Positions 25,417 to 33,225 of a stretch of 64,000 bases of DNA are shown here, piece by piece (within the stretch, counting starts at the first letter, position 1; every line of letters starts with the position of its first letter). This stretch comes from Promethearchaeota archaeon (lineage in GTDB: Archaea > Asgardarchaeota > Lokiarchaeia > Sigyniarchaeales > SOKP01): the NCBI GenBank assembly GCA_019894975.1, contig JAGXNO010000011.1, positions 16,480 to 80,479 on the forward strand, read 5' to 3'. The translations under genes and the position numbers were made by a program. The notes below the pieces were generated by a model. It saw nothing but the letters and a program-made list of their open reading frames with translations. It was not told where the DNA came from and ran no database searches.

Positions 25417-26226
25417 TTGAAATCTTTTATAGGAATTGACATAGGGTCGCTTGCAAGCAAGGTTGTGTTATTAAGTGAGGGAAAAATGATCGATTATCGA
25501 GTAGAAAGGTCTACATTCGATTTTAAAAGAGTTGGTAATAATCTTTTTAATGACATCATAGAAAAAAATAATTTAAGTAAAGATGATGTATTCATTATGT
25601 CTACGGGTTATGGACGTAATACTATTGATATAGCTGATGATAGAATCACAGAAATTACAGCCCATGCTCGTGGGGTACAATACTTTTTCCCAGAAGCTCA
25701 TAGCGTCATAGATATTGGAGGTCAAGATTCCAAAGCAATACTTATCTCTAAAAAAACAGGAAGTGTTATGGACTTCCAGATGAATGATAACGATAATTTT
25801 AATTAAAAATTATTGTCAATATGTGCTGCCGGTACCGGTAGGTTTCTGGAAGTTATGGCTCATGCACTTGAAGTTCCAATTGAAGAAATTGGAGGACTTG
25901 CATTAAATTCAAATAAACCATCAGCAATAAGTTCCACATGTACGGTATTTGCTGAGAGCGAGGTAATATCATTATTTGCTAGAGGTACCTCAAAACATGA
26001 TATAGCTGCGGGGATCCATAAATCCATTGCGAGGAGAGTTGCAGGTATGGCTAAACGGATAGGAGTAGCTCCTTTATTGGTTTTTTGTGGGGGTGTAGCT
26101 AAAAATATAGCAGTTAAAAAGTTTTTAGAAGAAGAATTAGGATATGAAATTGTAATCCCAGATCATCCTCAACTTACTGGAGCAATAGGCGCTGCTCTAA
26201 TTGCTCAAGAACATAATGGTAACTAA
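25417..26226 (+). CDS. hgdC: 2-hydroxyacyl-CoA dehydratase activator (HgdC/BcrA-type ATPase) interrupted by a 30-nt element
   Basis: The activator hydrolyses ATP to drive one electron from its [4Fe-4S] cluster into the dehydratase. The first part (25417-25790) has the ASKHA-fold start [12 protein letters not shown] and DIGGQDSKA; the second (25821-26226) has [13 protein letters not shown] and [12 protein letters not shown], whose cysteines bridge the cluster, and FCGGVAKN. Both lie in the same frame, but TAA at 25804-25806 interrupts them. The family motif [12 protein letters not shown] is split after MND by extra sequence. Removing 25791-25820 restores MNDKC and gives 259 residues, the normal family length. 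No other damage is seen. The start is TTG 25417, ten nt after AAGGAG. Without splicing, two fragments would result. Confidence 0.85.
25791..25820 (+). other. Putative 30-nt bulge-helix-bulge mRNA intron in hgdC
   Basis: The RNA folds as follows. GAUAAUUUU (25792-25800) pairs with AAAAUUAUU (25806-25814) across a 5-nt loop. Outside this hairpin lies the 3-nt bulge AAC (25789-25791). Next is a 4-bp helix, UGAU (25785-25788) with GUCA (25815-25818), and then the second 3-nt bulge AUA (25819-25821). This is the geometry cut by archaeal tRNA endonuclease. Cuts after the second base of each bulge remove 25791-25820 and join GAT-AAA-TGT, coding D-K-C exactly as in the family. The exon-exon helix outside is weak, so the motif would be a relaxed form. 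Alternatives are an inactivating insertion or two separate chains. Confidence 0.6.
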
Positions 26227-26318
26227 TGGGATTTCTATTTAATTTTTATATCAATAAATTTTATGAGTAATTGACTCTTTTTTGATTAATAATTAAAATC
26301 TATTAATTTAACTTAAAA

Positions 26319-27449
26319 ATGGAAAATTTAGAGTTTTTATCAGAATATTACACATTACTAAAAGAAAAAAAAGAAGAAGGTAAAAAAGTCATAGCCTTCA
26401 TATCTCATGATAATATTCCGGAGGAATTAATTGACGCTGCGGGGTTTATTCCTTTAAGATTGATCTTTGCGGGAAATGATGAATTAATGGATGCTAGTCA
26501 TGATTTTTTGCCTCCATCAACTTGCTCATTTGCTCAATCATGTATTGGAGCTTTTTCTATAAAACCCGACAACTTAAAGGTTTTAGATTTAATCGATTAT
26601 ATTATAATTTCAAATCATTGTGTTTCAGACATCTGTGCATCAGAAATAATTTCAAAATATTATGATATTCCTCAATTGAAATTTTATGTCTCATACACTA
26701 AAACGGAAAATAGTTTAAAATATTTTAAATTAGAATTAAATGATTTAAGGGAAAAGCTTGAAGAACTTAAAGGTTCTGTAATAGAAACTCAGGATTTAAT
26801 GAATAGTATTGTAAAATATAATAATTTTAAGAAAAAAATATCAGATTTAAGTAAATTAGCGATCCCAGGGGCTCAAAAATTAAAACATTTTCAAAGAGCG
26901 CTTTTAATTGGTCCTTATTATCTTCCAGAATTAGAGAGTTTTCTCCAAACTCAAGAAGAGACTCAAATTAATGAAAAGTCAAAGCCTATTTTTTTAACTG
27001 GTTGCTCTATTTTCATCAATGATTACTTGAATGATTTAATTGAGGGTGGTGGGGGAAATATAGTGTTCTTTGATACTTGGGTTGGATTTAATTATTACTC
27101 ACAAATTTTTGATGGGGACTCAATAAATTCCTCGATTGATCCGATTGATCTATTAGTAGAGCGTTTTAAAAAGAATATATTTGGTGATCACTCTGTACCA
27201 AATTTCTTAGAAACTAAAATCTCGCAAATAGAAGAGTTTTATAAGAATTATAAAAACACTTCAGGGAAAAAAGTAGGAGTGATTAATCATATCATAAAAT
27301 TTTGTGACCACATGTCAATTATGTCCTCACATCTGAAGAAACAACTACAAGAGAAAGGAATTCAGGTGTTAAATTTAGAAAGAGATTATTCAAGGGCTAA
27401 CAAGGGCCAATTAAGTACTAGGATTGAAGCATTCCTGGAGATGATGTAA
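26319..27449 (+). CDS. 2-hydroxyacyl-CoA dehydratase D-component-like subunit
   Basis: This 376-residue protein belongs to the HgdB/FldC/BcrB-type family whose members bind a [4Fe-4S] cluster and eliminate water, or reduce a ring, on an acyl-CoA. The start VIAFISHDNIPEELIDAAGFIPLR is typical, cluster-type cysteines are seen in PPSTCSFAQSC, SNHCVSDICAS and KFCDHMS, and it ends in IEAFLEMM as in the family. It lies 92 nt after the activator gene and 3 nt before the larger subunit, so the set is an operon. The acyl-CoA substrate is not known. Confidence 0.85.
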   Translation: MENLEFLSEYYTLLKEKKEEGKKVIAFISHDNIPEELIDAAGFIPLRLIFAGNDELMDASHDFLPPSTCSFAQSCIGAFSIKPDNLKVLDLIDYIIISNHCVSDICASEIISKYYDIPQLKFYVSYTKTENSLKYFKLELNDLREKLEELKGSVIETQDLMNSIVKYNNFKKKISDLSKLAIPGAQKLKHFQRALLIGPYYLPELESFLQTQEETQINEKSKPIFLTGCSIFINDYLNDLIEGGGGNIVFFDTWVGFNYYSQIFDGDSINSSIDPIDLLVERFKKNIFGDHSVPNFLETKISQIEEFYKNYKNTSGKKVGVINHIIKFCDHMSIMSSHLKKQLQEKGIQVLNLERDYSRANKGQLSTRIEAFLEMM

Positions 27450-27452
27450 TAA

Positions 27453-28814
27453 ATGAGTTTAGTCGCAGATGAATTAATTAGGTTTTCTTCGGTGTTAAGG
27501 ATCGCTTATAACTTTTTAACAGGTAGGGATTATCTAAAGAGAAAGAAGTTTAGAGAGAAAAAGAAATTGATTTCTATCGGTTTGCCTTTTTCAGATCTTG
27601 TGTATGGGTTTCCAGATTTAATTCCAGTCTTTCCCATAAGAATGCACGAATTTAAAATTCATAAATATCTCACCTATTTAGGGTCAGCATCAAATATTTT
27701 TGGGTGGAACAGTGTTACAAACTTCTTAGGTTTTGTAAAAGACCTTGGTATTAAAGATGTAAGTCAAACAGTTGATAATATTATCGAAGATGTAATTGAT
27801 ACTATAAATTACAAATATAATGAAATGTATGATTTTGGTGAGGAATGTGGGATTCCGACTGATTTTTGTTATGGTGTTAAATCACTCTATGGGATGAATG
27901 TATCAAAAGGGAAGAATTGTGATGCGAACTTGAATTATACGATTCGATGTAGTGCTTGGAATAAGTATTTAGAATCAATAAAAGCAATAGGGAATCCATC
28001 CAAACAAATATGGATCGAAATACCTCCCAGAAATATAGGAAATTCATTAGAACTTTTTATGGATAATATTGTTAAAGGAATAGAAGAATTAGAAGAAATT
28101 AGTAGTTATAATTATAGCAATAATGGATTAAGAGATCATTTTCGAACTGCTAATCAAATTCACCAATCTTATAAAAAAATCATATATGAAATAGGCACTG
28201 CTGATTTTTATCCGTGTAATCCTGCTACTTTTAGTGAAATTCTTGCATTATTAAACATTAGTTTTCATGATTATAATTCAAATGCTACTCGATATAGAGA
28301 CAACATCACTTCTTTATTAGATGAAATGAAAGGGAGAGTAAATAAAGGAATTGGAATGGATGTATCCAAAAGACCTAAAATTCTTATAACGCCTATGTTT
28401 GGTGGTTGGGAACCAAAAACTCATGATATTATATATGAATTAGGAGGGAGGGCGTTATATGGAGATTGGGACCTTTTAGGGTTTTTAGATGATATACCTA
28501 TTTCAACTAGATCTGATCCAATTGAAGCCTATGCTCAATTCTTAATGGATGTAACTTCAGATGGTATAGGGTGCGATAACGATATATTAACAGATTCTTA
28601 TGTCAGGTTAGCTAAAAATCTAAAGGCTGATGGGCTAGTTTTTGTTCAAGTGTTTGGTTGTCATTCTGTTTCAAATTGTTATACGATGCTAAAAGAAAAA
28701 CTCCGTAGAGAGTTAGAAATCCCGAGTATCGCATTGAATTTTAATAAAATGGGGGAAAATATCGAACAAATTAAAACTCGTTTAGGAGCCTTCATGGAAA
28801 TGTTTTCCTTGTGA
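27453..28814 (+). CDS. 2-hydroxyacyl-CoA dehydratase large subunit-like protein, copy 1
   Basis: This 453-residue member of the dehydratase family pairs with the preceding smaller subunit. Conserved elements include PTDFCYGVKSLYGM, SDFYPCNPATFSEILAL (here ADFYPCNPAT), ILITPMFGGWEPKTHDIIYELGGRALYGDWD, and the ending FGCHSVSNCYTMLKEKLRRELEIPSIALNF in shorter pieces. Cysteines in these motifs are the candidates for cluster binding. It is a paralog of 31157-32515, sharing for example IAYNFLTGRDYL and SIPVFPIRM-like starts. It lies 3 nt after the small subunit and 32 nt before the GGCT-like gene. Confidence 0.82.
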   Translation: MSLVADELIRFSSVLRIAYNFLTGRDYLKRKKFREKKKLISIGLPFSDLVYGFPDLIPVFPIRMHEFKIHKYLTYLGSASNIFGWNSVTNFLGFVKDLGIKDVSQTVDNIIEDVIDTINYKYNEMYDFGEECGIPTDFCYGVKSLYGMNVSKGKNCDANLNYTIRCSAWNKYLESIKAIGNPSKQIWIEIPPRNIGNSLELFMDNIVKGIEELEEISSYNYSNNGLRDHFRTANQIHQSYKKIIYEIGTADFYPCNPATFSEILALLNISFHDYNSNATRYRDNITSLLDEMKGRVNKGIGMDVSKRPKILITPMFGGWEPKTHDIIYELGGRALYGDWDLLGFLDDIPISTRSDPIEAYAQFLMDVTSDGIGCDNDILTDSYVRLAKNLKADGLVFVQVFGCHSVSNCYTMLKEKLRRELEIPSIALNFNKMGENIEQIKTRLGAFMEMFSL

Positions 28815-28846
28815 TATAAAATGATGATACCGTTTGAATCATAAAA

Positions 28847-29212
28847 ATGGGATTAAAAAATTCTAAAAAAGAAAATCTTAACAAGCTTTTTGTTTATGGT
28901 ACATTACAAACAGGTCAAAGTCGAAACTCTATCCTTAAAGGGTTGAAGTGTGAAAAAGCTACTCTATTCAATTTTAGAAAAGTAGAACCTTCTTCTTTAG
29001 GGTTTCCATTGATTATTCGAGATAATTCTTCAAATGTTCAAGGAGAAATATATTATGATTTGGACCATTCCCTTATTGATCAAATCGATATGATTGAGGG
29101 AGAAGGAGAGCTTTATCATAGAATTATAGTCAAAGTAGTATTGGATGACAGAAAGAAAGTAGAAGCTTTTACTTATTATCCTTCTGAAAGTTTAATTACA
29201 AAATATACTTGA
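28847..29212 (+). CDS. Gamma-glutamylcyclotransferase-like (GGCT/AIG2) protein
   Basis: This 121-residue protein has the family start LFVYGTLQTGQSRN with the YGTL motif, the QGEIYYDL segment, and IDMIEGEGELYHRI with the conserved catalytic-type glutamate. Proteins of this fold release 5-oxoproline from gamma-glutamyl amines or peptides. It lies within the dehydratase operon, 32 nt after the first large subunit, and is followed closely by a glutamine amidotransferase. A shared theme of glutamate-derived substrates is suggested by position only. Confidence 0.8.
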   Translation: MGLKNSKKENLNKLFVYGTLQTGQSRNSILKGLKCEKATLFNFRKVEPSSLGFPLIIRDNSSNVQGEIYYDLDHSLIDQIDMIEGEGELYHRIIVKVVLDDRKKVEAFTYYPSESLITKYT

Positions 29213-29221
29213 AATAAAATA

Positions 29222-29950
29222 ATGAATGAAGATAATTCACCTAGAAATGAGAAAGCGAATAAATTCCTGCTTATAGATAATTATTCTCAAAGTTCTCAAA
29301 CGGATCGTATAGATAGAATAGAAGAAATTATTAAAGATTGCGAGGTAAAGGGGGAAGTAAAATCGATTCATTTTACTCAACTAAAACCAGAATTGGTAAA
29401 GGGGTGCGCGGGTATAATTTTATCGGGCTCTGAGTTGAATGTTTCTGAATTTTACTTTAATGAGAAATTAAAAAGGAAGTTTAAAACTCAATTAGATTTA
29501 ATAAATAATAATTATCAGATCCCTATCTTAGCAATATGCTTCGGATTTCATTTAGTAGCTTATGCTCATGGTGCTCAAGTATCTAGAATGAGGATTCCGG
29601 AATTAGGAGGAAGAATCATCTTCATCTTAATTAAAAAAACAGACGAGTTAATAAATCAAAAAAATATTCCCGTAAATGCTCATCATTTAGATTATGTTTT
29701 ACCCAATGATTCTAATATTCAAAGAAATTTTGAAATCCTCTGTGTTTCTAGAACATTTGGATATAACATCGTGCAATATATGAAACATATTGATAAACCT
29801 ATTTATGCACTTCAGTTTCACCCCGAAACCCACTATCTTCAAAATTTCCCTCCAATCTCCACTGATGAAAGAATCACTAATAAAACTAGGATGATCGGGC
29901 AAGAAATTATTGAAAATTTTATTCGGGTATGTTCATACAATAAGAAATAA
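29222..29950 (+). CDS. Standalone class I glutamine amidotransferase-like protein
   Basis: This 242-residue class I GATase-fold protein has the nucleophile C106 in AICFGFHLVAYAHG and the H200/E202 pair in LQFHPETHY, so the catalytic triad is complete. It may act as a gamma-glutamyl hydrolase (C26 type) or supply ammonia to a partner. It begins 9 nt after the GGCT-like gene and is part of the same operon. No synthetase partner is adjacent. Family clear, substrate unknown. Confidence 0.8.
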   Translation: MNEDNSPRNEKANKFLLIDNYSQSSQTDRIDRIEEIIKDCEVKGEVKSIHFTQLKPELVKGCAGIILSGSELNVSEFYFNEKLKRKFKTQLDLINNNYQIPILAICFGFHLVAYAHGAQVSRMRIPELGGRIIFILIKKTDELINQKNIPVNAHHLDYVLPNDSNIQRNFEILCVSRTFGYNIVQYMKHIDKPIYALQFHPETHYLQNFPPISTDERITNKTRMIGQEIIENFIRVCSYNKK

Positions 29951-29988
29951 TAAAAAAAAATTAAATACAAGGTTCTTTTATAGTTCAC

Positions 29989-30957
29989 ATGGATACTAGA
30001 AATTATGCAATATTTTATATTAGCGGGTTAGTCATTACTACTGTTTTAATGTTTTTTATTCTCTTCAGTGTAAATATCCTGTCGATTAGCTTTCTGTTGT
30101 TTTTCTGGATCATTAAATTTCTTTCGGGATTTGGATTGATTTTGAGCATAGCAAATGGATTTCTTATCATTCTTGATAAGACAAAAGAAAAGATTGCTAA
30201 AAACAAAAAAATTGTAAACTACATCATTATATTCCAAATTGTAATTCCTCTTATATTAGTTGGATACGCCATCTATGCCATATTTTCGAGCTATTACGAT
30301 TGGGGAACAACCCAAGAAGGGATTGGACTATGGCTCGATTTGATTTTGTATATTTACGGGATTGCATCATTACTGTTGACTTTGTATGTTATACCAATCA
30401 TAAGAGAGGAATTCCAAGATGCAGCAGATCAAGGATTCTTTAAAAGATTTAAAAAAGGAGCTAAACAGGCGGGGAGAGGCATAAAAAAGAAATATTATGG
30501 CTTTAAAAAGGAGTATGCCAAAAAACAAATACAAGACCAAAAAACATTGAAAGATTTATTGGGTGTTTGGCGACATAAGTTTGCTATTTATCTTTTAGTT
30601 CCCTTCGCAATTGGTACTCTAATATTCACACCAATAGCTTTTGTATGCTTAGCATTCTGGATAAAGATCTTCATAATTGATAAAGATCCGGAGATATATG
30701 AAAGATATGCTTTACTCGTATCAATTATTTGCTGTGGTGTAATTGCTATATTATCTCCGATTTTAAGATTTAATCTTTATATTGAAATTGAAAATTATCT
30801 CTGGACAATTAATATATTTTATCTCCTCGGGATTGTAATTGCTTCAATAATTTTTGTAAGCAAACTTATGAAATTACAAGGGATAATGATTGAAGATATT
30901 AAAGATAAAATAAAAGAGAAATTCTCTAAAGAAGAGAATGATAGAGAAGAGATATAA
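29989..30957 (+). CDS. Polytopic membrane protein of unknown function
   Basis: This 322-residue protein has about seven predicted membrane helices (roughly residues 7-30, 32-57, 68-92, 108-135, 197-225, 235-252 and 262-285) and a basic cytoplasmic loop (FKRFKKGAKQAGRGIKKKYYG). No family motif was recognised. It starts 38 nt after the amidotransferase gene on the same strand and may be the last gene of that operon; a 199-nt spacer then precedes the second dehydratase large subunit. Confidence 0.6.
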   Translation: MDTRNYAIFYISGLVITTVLMFFILFSVNILSISFLLFFWIIKFLSGFGLILSIANGFLIILDKTKEKIAKNKKIVNYIIIFQIVIPLILVGYAIYAIFSSYYDWGTTQEGIGLWLDLILYIYGIASLLLTLYVIPIIREEFQDAADQGFFKRFKKGAKQAGRGIKKKYYGFKKEYAKKQIQDQKTLKDLLGVWRHKFAIYLLVPFAIGTLIFTPIAFVCLAFWIKIFIIDKDPEIYERYALLVSIICCGVIAILSPILRFNLYIEIENYLWTINIFYLLGIVIASIIFVSKLMKLQGIMIEDIKDKIKEKFSKEENDREEI

Positions 30958-31156
30958 TATTAAGCAGAGAAACTAAAATTTTAATTCTATTTTCTTTTTT
31001 AATTTTTTGATATTTTCATAAAGAAAATTCTATTTGAATACAATTAGAAAAAGTTTCACTATTTCTATCAATGCTAATAAATTTTAATACACTATTATGA
31101 TTAATTTTAAAATGTAGATTCTAAAGTAATGTGAAATTATTGCGGTAACTAATAAA

Positions 31157-32515
31157 ATGAGTGTATATGCTGATGATGTAGTAAGTTTTACCTCAGTGTT
31201 GAAAATAGCCTATAATTTTCTAACAGGGAGAGATTATTTATTAAAGAAAAAAACTAAAGAAAAAAAGAAACTCATTTCTGTAGCTTTAGGATTTCCAGAC
31301 TTAGTTTATGCCGCTGACTCTATTCCTGTATTTCCTATAAGGATGGAGAAATTTAAAATTAATCTTTATCTCCTGGCGCTAAATACAGCAAAGAGTTTAT
31401 TTGGTTGGAATATTACAACGAATCTTTTAGGAATAGCACGTCAATTGGATTTTTTAAAAATTGTAGACTCAATAATAAATGATGTGTTGGGTACGATAAA
31501 TCAAAAATACAACGAAATGTATGATTTAGGAGTAGTAGATGAAAAACCTATGGATTTGTGCTATGGTGTAAATGCTATTTATGGCATGCATAAATCTCAA
31601 TATGAAAATATAGATGCTAACTTAAAGTTCCCAATTAGGTGTAGTGAATGGAATAGCTACTCAGAATCTCTAAAAACAATAATACCAAATCAAATTAGAG
31701 TAGATATCCCAACTTTTGAAAAAGACAACCAAGAAAAGTCTTTAGAAATCATGAGGGGAAACATTGATAAAGCAATTGTTGAGCTCGAAAATATTACAGG
31801 TAATATTGTCACAGACAATAGTTTAAAAAAACAATTCCGCATTGGAAATCAAGTTAAAAGATACTATAAAACAATTTTACATGAAATCGCTACATCTGAT
31901 TTCTATCCATGTAATCCTGCAACATTTGCAGAAATTTTAGGACTTCTTACAATTTCCTTCCAAGATTATAATTCTAATGCCCAAAGATACTTAGAGAATA
32001 TGAGCCAGCTTGTAAAGGAAATGAGAGAACGAATCAAAAAAGGCATAGGAATGGATGTATCAACAGCACCTCGTCTATTAATATCACCAATATTTAATGG
32101 CTGGGAACCCGAAACTCATGAAATTATCTATAAGTCTGGAGGGAGAGTGACTTATGCAGATTGGGATATTCTAGGACTACTAGAGGAAATCTCTGTTTCT
32201 AAAGACTCAGATCCCATTATGGACTATGCTCATTTCCTTTTAAATGCTTCAAATAAAGGAATTCACTGTTTAAAGAATTGTGATGCATTAGTTAATTCCT
32301 ATTTAGAATATACTAAAAAATGGGGTTTTAATGGTGTCATTTTTAACCAAGTTCTTGATTGTCATACAAATTATTCAAATTGTTATGAACTAATGAAAAA
32401 CAAAATTAGAAACGAACTTAAAAAACCTACAGCAATTATTGAATTTAGAAAAATTGGAGAAAATATTGAAGATGTTAAAATGAAATTAACACCTTTTATG
32501 AATCTACTCCGTTAA
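31157..32515 (+). CDS. 2-hydroxyacyl-CoA dehydratase large subunit-like protein, copy 2
   Basis: This 452-residue paralog of 27453-28814 is clearly similar along its whole length: SVLKIAYNFLTGRDYL, PMDLCYGVNAIYGMH, SDFYPCNPATFAEILGL, LLISPIFNGWEPETHEIIY and GENIEDVKMKLTPFM. The key cysteines of the motifs are kept. It has its own 199-nt upstream region and no small subunit of its own, so it may share the small subunit and activator encoded upstream or work with others elsewhere. Duplicate large subunits suggest two related acyl-CoA substrates, an inference. Confidence 0.82.
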   Translation: MSVYADDVVSFTSVLKIAYNFLTGRDYLLKKKTKEKKKLISVALGFPDLVYAADSIPVFPIRMEKFKINLYLLALNTAKSLFGWNITTNLLGIARQLDFLKIVDSIINDVLGTINQKYNEMYDLGVVDEKPMDLCYGVNAIYGMHKSQYENIDANLKFPIRCSEWNSYSESLKTIIPNQIRVDIPTFEKDNQEKSLEIMRGNIDKAIVELENITGNIVTDNSLKKQFRIGNQVKRYYKTILHEIATSDFYPCNPATFAEILGLLTISFQDYNSNAQRYLENMSQLVKEMRERIKKGIGMDVSTAPRLLISPIFNGWEPETHEIIYKSGGRVTYADWDILGLLEEISVSKDSDPIMDYAHFLLNASNKGIHCLKNCDALVNSYLEYTKKWGFNGVIFNQVLDCHTNYSNCYELMKNKIRNELKKPTAIIEFRKIGENIEDVKMKLTPFMNLLR

Positions 32516-32534
32516 AAATGGATAGTATCTTCAT

Positions 32535-33104
32535 TTACATGCCAAAGAAATCTGAAGGTTTGAGTAAGTGCTGATCTTCTTCTTCCTTCTTTGCCTTTTC
32601 GTGGGGATCTACCCATCCTGAATCTTCTTTTGCTTTAGCGGTCGTACCTGGTTCCTTGAGGCTTGTGGGTTGCACATTAATGCCCGTAGATGCAGAAATC
32701 TGTTCTGGTTGTTGTCCTACTGCTACGGGTTGGGCGGGTACATAAGTGACACCCCCAGATTTCAAAACCTTTAGTTCACTCATGACTTTCTCTAAATTCA
32801 TAGTCTGTACGCTCTTATTCATGGTATCCATTATTTCTTTTAACGATTTTGAGGTTTCTCGTAATCCTTTTGGATTAATTCCTGTAAGTAATGAATCTAA
32901 ATTAGCACTTATACTTTCATTTAGTTCCTCTAGAGATTCTAATACCGTACTCCAATGTTTATTCATTTGAGATTCAATCGCACCAATCATTTTGATGGTT
33001 TCATTCATGAAATTAACATGAGCTTCGTAACGTTCCTCATCTTTAGCCCGAAGGTCAGATATGAGCATTATTAGCTTCCGTAAGGCTTCTTTCTCTTCAC
33101 TCAT
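32535..33104 (-). CDS. Helical coiled-coil protein of unknown function
   Basis: This 189-residue protein has a long predicted helical coiled coil over residues 1-110, a proline/glutamine-rich flexible linker (VPAQPVAVGQQPEQ) and a charged tail HEKAKKEEEDQHLLKPSDFFGM. No enzyme motif is visible. It is transcribed toward the dehydratase paralog and divergently from the GH13 gene. The terminal KPSDFFGM may be a short interaction motif; this is a guess. Confidence 0.6.
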   Translation of the reverse strand: MSEEKEALRKLIMLISDLRAKDEERYEAHVNFMNETIKMIGAIESQMNKHWSTVLESLEELNESISANLDSLLTGINPKGLRETSKSLKEIMDTMNKSVQTMNLEKVMSELKVLKSGGVTYVPAQPVAVGQQPEQISASTGINVQPTSLKEPGTTAKAKEDSGWVDPHEKAKKEEEDQHLLKPSDFFGM

Positions 33105-33150
33105 TTTTTACCAAAATATTTATTATTTTTTCTATAATAATTATGATTAC

Positions 33151-33165
33151 AAAGAAATTTATATG
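33151..33165 (+). promoter_or_regulatory. BRE/TATA promoter of the GH13 gene
   Basis: The purine-rich stretch AAAGAAA is followed directly by TTTATATG, a good match to an archaeal BRE plus TATA box. It stands about 60 nt before the ATG at 33226, leaving a short 5' leader if transcription starts about 25 nt downstream. Confidence 0.45.
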
Positions 33166-33225
33166 TATTTATTTAGGAAATTAACGAATCCATAATAAAA
33201 CTAATTTAACGAAGTTAGATTAAAT

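Noticed and set aside
25804..25806. In-frame stop in hgdC read as selenocysteine or pyrrolysine recoding
   Set aside because: The codon is TAA, which neither system uses, and the residues around it are not part of the conserved family sequence; the extra 10 codons would still disrupt the motif.
25785..25824. Ribosome hopping (translational bypass) across the hgdC insert
   Set aside because: Bypass needs matching take-off and landing codons in the right frame; no suitable identical in-frame pair flanks the insert. Precise removal at the bulge positions explains the sequence better, although bypass is not strictly excluded.
25813..26226. Second half of hgdC as an independent gene starting at TTG 25813
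   Set aside because: There is no ribosome binding site, and the product would lack the first half of the ASKHA ATPase fold.
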